From: Gordius sp. MW1
Taxonomy: Eukaryota > Nematomorpha > Gordioida > Gordea > Gordiidae
Assembly: GCA_964036665.1 (NCBI GenBank)
Contig: OZ038529.1
Location: forward strand, 16,686,060-16,750,059
Direction: 5' to 3'
DNA length: 64,000 nucleotides
Shown here: positions 22,739-36,400 of the stretch, in pieces
How the letters are laid out: each line of letters begins with the position of its first letter
Numbering within the stretch: the stretch's first letter is position 1
Notes under the pieces: model-generated
Databases searched by the model: none
The model's input: only the letters and a program-made list of their open reading frames with translations
Told to the model about the DNA's origin: nothing
Position numbers and translations under genes: made by a program

Positions 22739-25147
22739 TAAAACCTCTTTTCGGAAGTAAATCGAGGATAATTCTCAAATTGGCTTACTTTTATATATTT
22801 TTTCATGCTCTTTCACATAGAATCGAAAAAAATAAATATTTTTACCTCAAAATTTTTCACATATTTTTCTTTCAACCGTATGCATCCGATGAAAGTTGTC
22901 GTTTTCAGACGTGGTTTCGATGATAAAAAGTAAAAATTTATCAGAATCAGAAAACTATTACTTTAAAATCATTATCGCATAGTGCATTTTTGAAAAATTA
23001 AGCACTCACGTTGCGATACAACAAACTAATCGCAACAATAAAACGTTGTCTTTTGTCAAAATGATAGTTCTCGCAGCTTAAAACCTCTTTTCGGAAGTCA
23101 ATCGAGGATAATAGGATTCTCAAATTGGCTTACTTTTATATATTTTTTCATGCTCTTTCACATAGAATCGAAAAAAATAAATATTTTTACCTCAAAAATT
23201 TTCACATATTTTTCTTTGAACCGTATTCATCCGATGAAAGATGACGTTTTCAGACGTGGTTTCTATAATCCCAAGTAAAAATTTTAAAGAAAATCTGAAA
23301 ACTATTACTTTGAAATCATGATCGCATAGAGCCATTTTCATAAATTAAGCACTCACGTTGCGATACAACAAACTAATCGCAACAATAAAACGTTGTCTTT
23401 TGTCAAAATGATAGTTCTCGCAGCTTAAAACCTCTTTTCGGAAGTCAATCGAGGATAATAGGATTCTCAAATTGGGTTACTTTTTTTATATATTTTTTCA
23501 TGCTCTTTCACATAGAATTAAAAAAAATAAATATTTTTACCTCGAAATTTTTCACATATTTTTCTTTGAACCGTATTCATCCGATGAAAGTTGTCGTTTT
23601 CAGACGTGGTTTCGATGATAAAAAGTAAAAATTTATCAGAATCAGAAAACTATTACTTTAAAATCATTATCGCATAGTGCATTTTTGAAAAATTCAGCAC
23701 TCACGTTGCGATACAACAAACTAATCGCAACAATAAAACGTTGTCTTTTGTCAAAATGAATAGTTCTGGCAGCTTAAAACCTCTTTTCGGAAGTAAATCG
23801 AGGATAATAGGATCTCAAATTGGCTTACTTTTATATATTTTTTCATGCTCTTTCACATAGAATCGAAAAAAATAAATATTTTTACCTCAAAATTTTTCAC
23901 ATATTTTTCTTTCAACCGTATGCATCCGATGAAAGTTGTCGTTTTCAGACGTGGTTTCGATGATAAAAAGTAAAAATTTATCAGAATCAGAAAACTATTA
24001 CTTTAAAATCATTATCGCATAGTGCATTTTTGAAAAATTAAGCACTCACGTTGCGATACAACAAACTAATCGCAACAAAACGTTGTCTTTTGTCAAAATG
24101 ATAGTTCTCGCAGCTTAAAACCTCTTTTCGGAAGTCAATCGAGGATAATAGGATTCTCAAATTGGCTTACTTTTATATATTTTTTCATGCTCTTTCACAT
24201 AGAATCGAAAAAAATAAATATTTTTACCTCAAAATTTCACATATTTTTCTTTGAACCGTATTCATCCGATGAAAGATGTCGTATTCAGACGTGGTTTCTA
24301 TGATCCCAAGTAAAAATTTATCAGAATCTGAAAACTATTACTTTGAAATCATGATCGCATAGAGCCATTTTCAAAAATTAAGCACTCACGTTGCGATACA
24401 ACAAACTAATCGCAACAATAAAACGTTGTCTTTTGTCAAAATGATAGTTCTCGCAGCTTAAAACCTCTTTTCGGAAGTCAATCGAGGATAATAGGATTCT
24501 CAAATTGGCTTACTTTTAAATATTTTTTCATGCTCTTTCACATAGAATCGAAAAAAATAAATATTTTTACCTCGAAATTTTTCACATATTTTTCTTTGAA
24601 CCTATGCATCCGATGAAAGTTGTCGTTTTCAGACGTGGTTTCGATGATAAAAAGTAAAAGTTTATCAGAATCAGAAAACTATTACTTTAAAATCATGATC
24701 GCATAGTGCATTTTTGAAAAATTAAGCACTCACGTTGCGATACAACAAACTAATCGCAACAATAAAACGTTGTCTTTTGTCAAAATGATAGTTCTCGCAG
24801 CTTAAAACCTCTTTTCAGAAGTCAATCGAGGATAATAGGATTCTCAAATTGGCTTACTTTTATATATTTTTTCATGCTCTTTCACATAGAATCGAAAAAA
24901 ATAAATATTTTTACCTCAAAATTTTTCACATATTTTTCTTTCAACCGTATGCATCCGATGAAAGTTGTAGTTTTCAGACGTGGTTTCGATGATAAAAAGT
25001 AAAAATTTATCAGAATTAGAAAACTATTACTTTAAAATCATGATCGCATAGTGCATTTTTGAAAAATTCAGCACTCACGTTGCGATACAACAAACTAATC
25101 GCAACAATAAAACGTTGTCTTTTGTCAAAATGATAGTTCTCGCAGCT
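22739..25147. repeat. Second 7-mer HOR, copy 2 (2409 bp)
   Basis: Monomers at 22739, 23079, 23426, 23775, 24116, 24459 and 24803 have exactly the same lengths as copy 1 and all the same indels. The one difference found by eye is AGAAAAC near 24672 in place of the AAAAAAC of copy 1. Near-identity over 2.4 kb means a very recent duplication, or an assembly effect that should be ruled out. Confidence 0.95.
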
Positions 25148-27916
25148 TAAAACCTCTTTTCGGAAGTCAATCGAGGATAATAGGATTCTCAAATTGGCTT
25201 ACTTTTAAATATTTTTTCATGCTCTTTCACATAGAATCGAAAAAAATAAATATTTTTACCTCAAAATTTTTCACATATTTTTCTTTCAACCGTATGCATC
25301 CGATGAAAGTTGTCGTTTTCAGACGTGGTTTCGATGATAAAAAGTAAAAATTTATCAGAATTAGAAAACTATTACTTTAAAATCATGATCGCATAGTGCA
25401 TTTTTGAAAAATTCAGCACTCACGTTTCGATACAACAAACTAATCGCAACAATAAAACGTTGTCTTTTGTCAAAATGAATAGTTCTGGCAGCTTACAACC
25501 TCTTTTCGGAAGTAAATCGAGGATAATAGGATTCTCAAATTGGCTTACTTTTATATATTTTTTCATGCTCTTTCACATAGAATCGAAAAAAATAAATATT
25601 TTTACCTCAAAATTTTTCACATATTTTTCTTTCAACCGTATGCATCCGATGAAAGTTGTCGTTTTCAGACGTGGTTTCGATGATAAAAAGTAAAAATTTA
25701 TCAGAATCAGAAAACTATTACTTTAAAATCATTATCGCATAGTGCATTTTTGAAAAATTAAGCACTCACGTTGCGATACAACAAACTAATCGCAACAATA
25801 AAACGTTGTCTTTTGTCAAAATGATAGTTCTCGCAGCTTAAAACCTCTTTTCGGAAGTCAATCGAGGATAATAGGATTCTCAAATTGGCTTACTTTTATA
25901 TATTTTTTCATGCTCTTTTACATAGAATCGAAAAAAATAAATATTTTTACCTCAAAAATTTTCACATATTTTTCTTTGAACCGTATTCATCCGATGAAAG
26001 ATGACGTTTTCAGACGTGGTTTCTATAATCCCAAGTAAAAATTTTAAAGAAAATCTGAAAACTATTACTTTGAAATCATGATCGCATAGAGCCATTTTCA
26101 TAAATTAAGCACTCACGTTGCGATACAACAAACTAATCGCAACAATAAAATGTTGTCTTTTGTCAAAATGATAGTTCTCGCAGCTTAAAACCTCTTTTCG
26201 GAAGTCAATCGAGGATAATAGGATTCTCAAATTGGGTTACTTTTTTATATATTTTTTCATGCTCTTTCACATAGAATTAAAAAAAATAAATATTTTTACC
26301 TCGAAATTTTTCACATATTTTTCTTTGAACCGTATTCATCCGATGAAAGTTGTCGTTTTCAGACGTGGTTTCGATGATAAAAAGTAAAAATTTATCAGAA
26401 TCAGAAAACTATTACTTTAAAATCATTATCGCATAGTGCATTTTTGAAAAATTCAGCACTCACGTTGCGATACAACAAACTAATCGCAACAATAAAACGT
26501 TGTCTTTTGTCAAAATGAATAGTTCTGGCAGCTTAAAACCTCTTTTCGGAAGTAAATCGAGGATAATAGGATTCTCAAATTGGCTTACTTTTATATATTT
26601 TTTCATGCTCTTTCACATAGAATCGAAAAAAATAAATATTTTTACCTCAAAATTTTTCACATATTTTTCTTTCTACCGTATGCATCCGATGAAAGTTGTC
26701 GTTTTCAGACGTGGTTTCGATGATAAAAAGTAAAAATTTATCAGAATCAGAAAACTATTACTTTAAAATCATTATCGCATAGTGCATTTTTGAAAAATTA
26801 AGCACTCACGTTGCGATACAACAAACTAATCGCAACAATAAAACGTTGTCTTTTGTCAAAATGATAGTTCTCGCAGCTTAAAACCTCTTTTCGGAAGTCA
26901 ATCGAGGATAATAGGATTCTCAAATTGGCTTACTTTTAAATATTTTTTCATGCTCTTTCACTTAGAATCGAAAAAAATAAATATTTTTACCTCAAAATTT
27001 TTCACATATTTTTCTTTCAACCGTATGCATCCGATGAAAGTTGTCGTTTTCAGACGTGGTTTCGATGATAAAAAGTAAAAATTTATCAGAATTAGAAAAC
27101 TATTACTTTAAAATCATGATCGCATAGTGCATTTTTGAAAAATTCAGCACTCACGTTGCGATACAACAAACTAATCGCAACAATAAAACGTTGTCTTTTG
27201 TCAAAATGAATAGTTCTGGCAGCTTAAAACCTCTTTTCGGAAGTAAATCGAGGATAATAGGATTCTCAAATTGGCTTACTTTTATATATTTTTTCATGCT
27301 CTTTCACATAGAATCGAAAAAAATAAATATTTTTACCTCAAAATTTTTCACATATTTTTCTTTCAACCGTATGCATCCGATGAAAGTTGTCGTTTTCAGA
27401 CGTGGTTTCGATGATAAAAAGTAAAAATTTATCAGAATCAGAAAACTATTACTTTAAAATCATTATCGCATAGTGCATTTTTGAAAAATTAAGCACTCAC
27501 GTTGCGATACAACAAACTAATCGCAACAATAAAACGTTGTCTTTTGTCAAAATGATAGTTCTCGCAGCTTAAAACCTCTTTTCGGAAGTCAATCGAGGAT
27601 AATAGGATTCTCAAATTGGCTTACTTTTATATATTTTTTCATGCTCTTTCACATAGAATCGAAAAAAATAAATATTTTTACCTCAAAAATTTTCACATAT
27701 TTTTCTTTGAACCGTATTCATCCGATGAAAGATGACGTTTTCAGACGTGGTTTCTATAATCCCAAGTAAAAATTTTAAAGAAAATCTGAAAACTATTACT
27801 TTGAAATCATGATCGCATAGAGCCATTTTCATAAATTAAGCACTCACGTTGCGATACAACAAACTAATCGCAACAATAAAACGTTGTCTTTTGTCAAAAT
27901 GATAGTTCTCGCAGCT
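25148..27916. repeat. Mixed stretch of eight monomers (J-G-B'-D'-G-J-G-B')
   Basis: Starts are 25148, 25494, 25839, 26186, 26534, 26879, 27225 and 27570. The units at 25148 and 26879 are J-like but begin GGAAGTCAATCGAGG with TTTTAAATATTTTTTC. G-B' is repeated at 25494 and 27225. The unit at 25494 starts with a private TACAACCTC. There is no exact tandem HOR, but the word is built from the same types as the flanking blocks. Confidence 0.83.
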
Positions 27917-30676
27917 TAAAACCTCTTTTCGGAAGTCAATCGAGGATAATAGGATTCTCAAATTGGGTTACTTTTATATATTTTTTCATGCTCTTTCACA
28001 TAGAATCAAAAAAAATATATATTTTTACCTCGAAATTTTTCACATATTTTTCTTTGAACCGTATTCATCCGATGAAAGTTGTCGTTTTCAGACGTGGTTT
28101 CGATGATAAAAAGTAAAAATTTATCAGAATCAGAAAACTATTACTTTAAAATCATTATCGCATAGTGCATTTTTGAAAAATTAAGCACTCACGTTGCGAT
28201 ACAACAAACTAATCGCAACAATAAAACGTTGTCTTTTGTCAAAATGATAGTTCTCGCAGCTTAAAACCTCTTTTCGGAAGTCAATCGAGGATAATAGGAT
28301 TCTCAAATTGGCTTACTTTTATATATTTTTTCATGCTCTTTCACATAGAATCGAAATAAATAAATATTTTTACCTCAAAATTTTTCACATATTTTTCTTT
28401 CAACCGTATGCATCCGATGAAAGTTGTCGTTTTCAGACGTGGTTTCGATGATAAAAAGTAAAAACTTATCAGAATTAGAAAACTATTACTTTAAAATCAT
28501 GATCGCATAGTGCATTTTTGAAAGATTCAGCACTCACGTTGCGATACAACAAACTAATCGCAACAATAAAACGTTGTCTTTTGTCAAAATGAATAGTTCT
28601 GGCAGTTTAAAACCTCTTTTCGGAAGTAAATCGAGGATAATAGGATTCTCAAATTGGCTTACTTTTATATATTTTTTCATGCTCTTTCACATAGAATCGA
28701 AAAAAATAAATATTTTTACCTCAAAATTTTTCACATATTTTTCTTTCAACCGTATGCATCCGATGAAAGTTGTCGTTTTCAGACGTGGTTTCGATGATAA
28801 AAAGTAAAAATTTATCAGAATCAGAAAACTATTACTTTAAAATCATTATCGCATAGTGCATTTTTGAAAAATTAAGCACTCACGTTGCGATACAACAAAC
28901 TAATCGCAACAATAAAACGTTGTCTTTTGTCAAAATGATAGTTCTCGCAGCTTAAAACCTCTTTTCGGAAGTCAATCGAGGATAATAGGATTCTCAAATT
29001 GGCTTACTTTTATATATTTTTCATGCTCTTTCACATAGAATCGAAATAAATAAATATTTTTACCTCAAAATTTTTCACATATTTTTCTTTCAACCGTATG
29101 CATCCGATGAAAGTTGTCGTTTTAAGACGTGGTTTCGATGATAAAAAGTAAAAATTTATCATAATCAGAAAACTATTACTTTAAAATCATTATCGCATAG
29201 TGCATTTTTGAAAAATTAAGCACTCACGTTGCGATACAACAAACTAATCGCAACAATAAAACGTTGTCTTTTGTCAAAATGATAGTTCTCGCAGCTTAAA
29301 ACCTCTTTTCGGAAGTCAATCGAGGATAATAGGATTCTCAAATTGGCTTACTTTTATATATTTTTTCATGCTCTTTCACATAGAATCAAAAAAAATAAAT
29401 ATTTTTACCTCGAAATTTTTCACATATTTTTCTTTGAACCGTATTCATCCGATGAAAGTTGTCGTTTTCAGACGTGGTTTCGATGATAAAAAGTAAAAAT
29501 TTATCAGAATCAGAAAACTATTACTTTAAAATCATTATCGCATAGTGCATTTTTGAAAAATTAAGCACTCACGTTGCGATACAACAAACTAATCGCAACA
29601 ATAAAACGTTGTCTTTTGTCAAAATGATAGTTCTCGCAGCTTAAAACCTCTTTTCGGAAGTCAATCGAGGATAATAGGATTCTCAAATTGGCTTACTTTT
29701 ATATATTTTTTCATGCTCTTTCACATAGAATCGAAATAAATAAATATTTTTACCTCAAAATTTTTCACATATTTTTCTTTCAACCGTATGCATCCGATGA
29801 AAGTTGTCGTTTTCAGACGTGGTTTCGATGATAAAAAGTAAAAACTTATCAGAATTAGAAAACTATTACTTTAAAATCATGATCGCATAGTGCATTTTTG
29901 AAAGATTCAGCACTCACGTTGCGATACAACAAACTAATCGCAACAATAAAACGTTGTCTTTTGTCAAAATGAATAGTTCTGGCAGCTTAAAACCTCTTTT
30001 CGGAAGTAAATCGAGGATAATAGGATTCTCAAATTGGCTTACTTTTATATATTTTTTCATGCTCTTTCACATAGAATCGAAAAAAATAAATATTTTTACC
30101 TCAAAATTTTTCACATATTTTTCTTTCAACCGTATGCATCCGATGAAAGTTGTCGTTTTCAGACGTGGTTTCGATGATAAAAAGTAAAAATTTATCAGAA
30201 TCAGAAAACTATTACTTTAAAATCATTATCGCATAGTGCATTTTTGAAAAATTAAGCACTCACGTTGCGATACAACAAACTAATCGCAACAATAAAACGT
30301 TGTCTTTTGTCAAAATGATAGTTCTCGCAGCTTAAAACCTCTTTTCGGAAGTCAATCTAGGATAATAGGATTCTCAAATAGGCTTACTTTTATATATTTT
30401 TCATGCTCTTTCACATAGAATCGAAATAAATAAATATTTTTACCTCAAAATTTTTCACATATTTTTCTTTCAACCGTATGCATCCGATGAAAGTTGTCGT
30501 TTTAAGACGTGGTTTCGATGATAAAAAGTAAAAATTTATCATAATCAGAAAACTATTACTTTAAAATCATTATCGCATAGTGCATTTTTGAAAAATTAAG
30601 CACTCACGTTGCGATACAACAAACTAATCGCAACAATAAAACGTTGTCTTTTGTCAAAATGATAGTTCTCGCAGCT
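27917..30676. repeat. Nested 4-mer HOR (D-H-G-K), two 1380-bp copies
   Basis: Units 27917-29296 and 29297-30676 are each 345+346+345+344 bp. H is marked by GAAATAAATAAATATT, AAAACTTATCAGAATTAG and GAAAGATTCAGC. K is marked by a shortened TATATATTTTTCATGC, TTTTAAGACGTGG and TTATCATAATCAG. The same 4-mer pair is nested in the second 14-monomer copy at 33442-36202, so the 4-mer duplication predates the larger one. Confidence 0.9.
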
Positions 30677-31368
30677 TAAAACCTCTTTTCGGAAGTCAAT
30701 CGAGGATAATAGGATTCTCAAATTGGCTTACTTTTATATATTTTTTCATGCTCTTTCACATAGAATCGAAAAAAATAAATATTTTTACCTCAAAATTTTT
30801 CACATATTTTTCTTTGAACCGTATTCATCCGATGAAAGATGACGTTTTCAGACGTGGTTTCTATAATCCCAAGTAAAAATTTTAAAGAAAATCTGAAAAC
30901 TATTACTTTGAAATCATGATCGCATAGAGCCATTTTCATAAATTAAGCACTCACGTTGCGATACAACAAACTAATCGCAACAATAAAACGTTGTCTTTTG
31001 TCAAAATGATAGTTCTCGCAGCTTAAAACCTCTTTTCGGAAGTCAATCGAGGATAATAGGATTCTCAAATTGGGTTACTTTTATATATTTTTTCATGCTC
31101 TTTCACATAGAATCAAAAAAAATAAATATTTTTACCTCGAAATTTTTCACATATTTTTCTTTGAACCGTATTCATCCGATGAAAGTTGTCGTTTTCAGAC
31201 GTGGTTTCGATGATAAAAAGTAAAAATTTATCAGAATCAGAAAACTATTACTTTAAAATCATGATCGCATAGTGCATTTTTGAAAAATTAAGCACTCACG
31301 TTGCGATACAACAAACTAATCGCAACAATAAAACGTTGTCTTTTGTCAAAATGATAGTTCTCGCAGCT

Positions 31369-31713
31369 TAAAACCTCTTTTCGGAAGTCAATCGAGGATA
31401 ATAGGATTCTAAAATTGGCTTACTTTTGTATATTTTTTCATGCTCTTTCACATAGAATCGAAAAAAATAAATATTTTTACCTCGAAATTTTTCTCATATT
31501 TTTCTTTGAACCGTATGCATCCGATGAAAGTTGTCGTTTTCAGACGTGGTTTCGATGATAAAAAGTAATAATTTATCAGAATCAGAAAACTATTACTTTA
31601 AAATCATGATCGCATAGTGCATTTTTGGAAAATTAAGCACTCACGTTGCGATACAACAAACTAATCGCAACAATAAAACGTTGTCTTTTGTCAAAATGAT
31701 AGTTCTCGCAGCT
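31369..31713 (+). repeat. Monomer type I (345 bp), reference copy
   Basis: Type I has CTCGAAATTTTTCTCATA, GTAATAATTTATC and TTTTTGGAAAATTAAG. Copies at 31369, 36895 and 43804 also share GGATTCTAAAATTGG and TTTTGTATATT; those at 42422, 51407 and 55209 share CTAAAATTGG but keep TTTTATATATT; those at 59003 and 60038 have neither change. These nested states give a usable order of descent for type I. Confidence 0.85.
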
Positions 31714-32059
31714 TAAAACCTCTTTTCGGAAGTCAATCGAGGATAATAGGATTCTCAAATTGGCTTACTTTTATATATTTTTTCATGCTCTTTCACATAG
31801 AATCGAAATAAATAAATATTTTTACCTCAAAATTTTTCACATATTTTTCTTTCAACCGTATGCATCCGATGAAAGTTGTCTTTTTAAGACGTGGTTTCGA
31901 TGATAAAAAGTAAAAGCTTATCAGAATTAGAAAACTATTACTTTAAAATCATGATCGCATAGTGCATTTTTGAAAGATTCAGCACTCACGTTGCGATACA
32001 ACAAACTAATCGCAACAATAAAACGTTGTCTTTTGTCAAAATGAATAGTTCTGGCAGCT
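31714..32059 (+). repeat. Monomer type H' (346 bp) with HindIII site and short hairpin
   Basis: H' has GTTGTCTTTTTAAGACG, which contains the inverted repeat GTCTT-TTT-AAGAC, and TAAAAGCTTATCAG, which creates AAGCTT at 31914. I found AAGCTT only in H' units: 31714, 37240, 44149, 46913, 51752, 55553, 59348 and 60383. H' follows type I in nearly every case. The site therefore marks HOR period in the right half and is absent from the left half. Confidence 0.85.
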
Positions 32060-32751
32060 TAAAACCTCTTTTCGGAAGTAAATCGAGGATAATAGGATTC
32101 TCAAATTGGCTTACTTTTATATATTTTTTCATGCTCTTTCACATAGAATCGAAAAAAATAAATATTTTTACCTCAAAATTTTTCACATATTTTTCTTTCA
32201 ACCGTATGCATCCGATGAAAGTTGTCGTTTTCAGACGTGGTTTCGATGATAAAAAGTAAAAATTTATCAGAATCAGAAAACTATTACTTTAAAATCATTA
32301 TCGCATAGTGCATTTTTGAAAAATTAAGCACTCACGTTGCGATACAACAAACTAATCGCAACAATAAAACGTTGTCTTTTGTCAAAATGATAGTTCTCGC
32401 AGCTTAAAACCTCTTTTCGGAAGTCAATCGAGGATAATAGGATTCTCAAATTGGCTTACTTTTATATATTTTTTCATGCTCTTTCACATAGAATCGAAAA
32501 AAACAAATATTTTTACCTCAAAAATTTTCACATATTTTTCTTTGAACCGTATTCATCCGATGAAAGATGACGTTTTCAGACGTGGTTTCTATAATCCCAA
32601 GTAAAAATTTTAAAGAAAAAGTGAAAACTATTACTTTGAAATCATGATCGCATAGAGCCATTTTCATAAATTAAGCACTCACGTTGCGATACAACAAACT
32701 AATCGCAACAATAAAACGTTGTCTTTTGTCAAAATGATAGTTCTCGCAGCT

Positions 32752-33441
32752 TAAAACCTCTTTTCGGAAGTCAATCGAGGATAATAGGATTCTCAAATTG
32801 GCTTACCTTTATATATTTTTCATGCTCATTCACATAGAATCGAAATAAATAAATATTTTTACCTCAAAATTTTTCACATATTTTTCTTTCAACCGTATGC
32901 ATCCGATGAAAGTTGTCGTTTTAAGACGTGGTTTCGATGATAAAAAGTAAAAATTTATCATAATCAGAAAACTATTACTTTAAAATCATTATCGCATAGT
33001 GCATTTTTGAAAAATTAAGCACTCACGTTGCGATACAACAAACTAATCGCAACAATAAAACGTTGTCTTTTGTCAAAATGATAGTTCTCGCAGCTTAAAA
33101 CCTCTTTTCGGAAGTCAATCGAGGATAATAGGATTCTCAAATTGGCTTACTTTTATATATTTTTTCATGCTCTTTCACATAGAATCAAAAAAAAATAAAT
33201 ATTTTTACCTCGAAATTTTTCACATATTTTTCTTTGAACCGTATTCATCCGATGAAAGTTGTCGTTTTCAGACGTGGTTTCGATGATAAAAAGTAAAAAT
33301 TTATCAGAATCAGAAAACTATTACTTTAAAATCATTATCGCATAGTGCATTTTTGAAAAATTAAGCACTCACGTTGCGATACAACAAACTAATCGCAACA
33401 ATAAAACGTTGTCTTTTGTCAAAATGATAGTTCTCGCAGCT
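32752..33441. repeat. Two-monomer spacer (K-D) between the 14-monomer copies
   Basis: Unit 32752-33095 is a K type with private TTACCTTTATATA and TGCTCATTCACAT. Unit 33096-33441 is a D-like unit of 346 bp with one extra A (AATCAAAAAAAAATAAAT). With these two units the repeat period is 16 monomers (5525 bp), of which 14 are matched. Confidence 0.85.
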
Positions 33442-36400
33442 TAAAACCTCTTTTCGGAAGTCAATCGAGGATAATAGGATTCTCAAATTGGGTTACTTTT
33501 ATATATTTTTTCATGCTCTTTCACATAGAATCAAAAAAAATAAATATTTTTACCTCGAAATTTTTCACATATTTTTCTTTGAACCGTATTCATCCGATGA
33601 AAGTTGTCGTTTTCAGACGTGGTTTCGATGATAAAAAGTAAAAATTTATCAGAATCAGAAAACTATTACTTTAAAATCATTATCGCATAGTGCATTTTTG
33701 AAAAATTAAGCACTCACGTTGCGATACAACAAACTAATCGCAACAATAAAACGTTGTCTTTTGTCAAAATGATAGTTCTCGCAGCTTAAAACCTCTTTTC
33801 GGAAGTCAATCGAGGATAATAGGATTCTCAAATTGGCTTACTTTTATATATTTTTTCATGCTCTTTCACATAGAATCGAAATAAATAAATATTTTTACCT
33901 CAAAATTTTTCACATATTTTTCTTTCAACCGTATGCATCCGATGAAAGTTGTCGTTTTCAGACGTGGTTTCGATGATAAAAAGTAAAAACTTATCAGAAT
34001 TAGAAAACTATTACTTTAAAATCATGATCGCATAGTGCATTTTTGAAAGATTCAGCACTCACGTTGCGATACAACAAACTAATCGCAACAATAAAACGTT
34101 GTCTTTTGTCAAAATGAATAGTTCTGGCAGCTTAAAACCTCTTTTCGGAAGTAAATCGAGGATAATAGGATTCTCAAATTGGCTTACTTTTATATATTTT
34201 TTCATGCTCTTTCACATAGAATCGAAAAAAATAAATATTTTTACCTCAAAATTTTTCACATATTTTTCTTTCAACCGTATGCATCCGATGAAAGTTGTCG
34301 TTTTCAGACGTGGTTTCGATGATAAAAAGTAAAAATTTATCAGAATCAGAAAACTATTACTTTAAAATCATTATCGCATAGTGCATTTTTGAAAAATTAA
34401 GCACTCACGTTGCGATACAACAAACTAATCGCAACAATAAAACGTTGTCTTTTGTCAAAATGATAGTTCTCGCAGCTTAAAACCTCTTTTCGGAAGTCAA
34501 TCGAGGATAATAGGATTCTCAAATTGGCTTACTTTTATATATTTTTCATGCTCTTTCACATAGAATCGAAATAAATAAATATTTTTACCTCAAAATTTTT
34601 CACATATTTTTCTTTCAACCGTATGCATCCGATGAAAGTTGTCGTTTTAAGACGTGGTTTCGATGATAAAAAGTAAAAATTTATCATAATCAGAAAACTA
34701 TTACTTTAAAATCATTATCGCATAGTGCATTTTTGAAAAATTAAGCACTCACGTTGCGATACAACAAACTAATCGCAACAATAAAACGTTGTCTTTTGTC
34801 AAAATGATAGTTCTCGCAGCTTAAAACCTCTTTTCGGAAGTCAATCGAGGATAATAGGATTCTCAAATTGGCTTACTTTTATATATTTTTTCATGCTCTT
34901 TCACATAGAATCAAAAAAAATAAATATTTTTACCTCGAAATTTTTCACATATTTTTCTTTGAACCGTATTCATCCGATGAAAGTTGTCGTTTTCAGACGT
35001 GGTTTCGATGATAAAAAGTAAAAATTTATCAGAATCAGAAAACTATTACTTTAAAATCATTATCGCATAGTGCATTTTTGAAAAATTAAGCACTCACGTT
35101 GCGATACAACAAACTAATCGCAACAATAAAACGTTGTCTTTTGTCAAAATGATAGTTCTCGCAGCTTAAAACCTCTTTTCGGAAGTCAATCGAGGATAAT
35201 AGGATTCTCAAATTGGCTTACTTTTATATATTTTTTCATGCTCTTTCACATAGAATCGAAATAAATAAATATTTTTACCTCAAAATTTTTCACATATTTT
35301 TCTTTCAACCGTATGCATCCGATGAAAGTTGTCGTTTTCAGACGTGGTTTCGATGATGAAAAGTAAAAACTTATCAGAATTAGAAAACTATTACTTTAAA
35401 ATCATGATCGCATAGTGCATTTTTGAAAGATTCAGCACTCACGTTGCGATACAACAAACTAATCGCAACAATAAAACGTTGTCTTTTGTCAAAATGAATA
35501 GTTCTGGCAGCTTAAAACCTCTTTTCGGAAGTAAATCGAGGATAATAGGATTCTCAAATTGGCTTACTTTTATATATTTTTTCATGCTCTTTCACATAGA
35601 ATCGAAAAAAATAAATATTTTTACCTCAAAATTTTTCACATATTTTTCTTTCAACCGTATGCATCCGATGAAAGTTGTCGTTTTCAGACGTGGTTTCGAT
35701 GATAAAAAGTAAAAATTTATCAGAATCAGAAAACTATTACTTTAAAATCATTATCGCATAGTGCATTTTTGAAAAATTAAGCACTCACGTTGCGATACAA
35801 CAAACTAATCGCAACAATAAAACGTTGTCTTTTGTCAAAATGATAGTTCTCGCAGCTTAAAACCTCTTTTCGGAAGTCAATCGAGGATAATAGGATTCTC
35901 AAATTGGCTTACTTTTATATATTTTTCATGCTCTTTCACATAGAATCGAAATAAATAAATATTTTTACCTCAAAATTTTTCACATATTTTTCTTTCAACC
36001 GTATGCATCCGATGAAAGTTGTCGTTTTTAAGACGTGGTTTCGATGATAAAAAGTAAAAATTTATCATAATCAGAAAACTATTACTTTAAAATCATTATC
36101 GCATAGTGCATTTTTGAAAAATTAAGCACTCACGTTGCGATACAACAAACTAATCGCAACAATAAAACGTTGTCTTTTGTCAAAATGATAGTTCTCGCAG
36201 CTTAAAACCTCTTTTCGGAAGTCAATCGAGGATAATAGGATTCTCAAATTGGCTTACTTTTATATATTTTTTCATGCTCTTTCACATAGAATCGAAAAAA
36301 ATAAATATTTTTACCTCAAAATTTTTCACATATTTTTCTTTGAACCGTATTCATCCGATGAAAGATGACGTTTTCAGACGTGGTTTCTATAATCCCAAGT

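Larger units (their letters stand above)
27917..32751. repeat. 14-monomer block, copy 1 (4835 bp)
   Basis: Monomers start at 27917, 28262, 28608, 28953, 29297, 29642, 29988, 30333, 30677, 31024, 31369, 31714, 32060 and 32405. The order is D-H-G-K-D-H-G-K-B'-D-I-H'-G-B'. The same order with nearly the same lengths recurs at 33442-38277. Private changes here include AAAAAAAATATAT near 28012, GGCAGTTTAAAACC near 28605, CAATCTAGG near 30356 and AAATAGGCTTAC near 30378. Confidence 0.93.
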
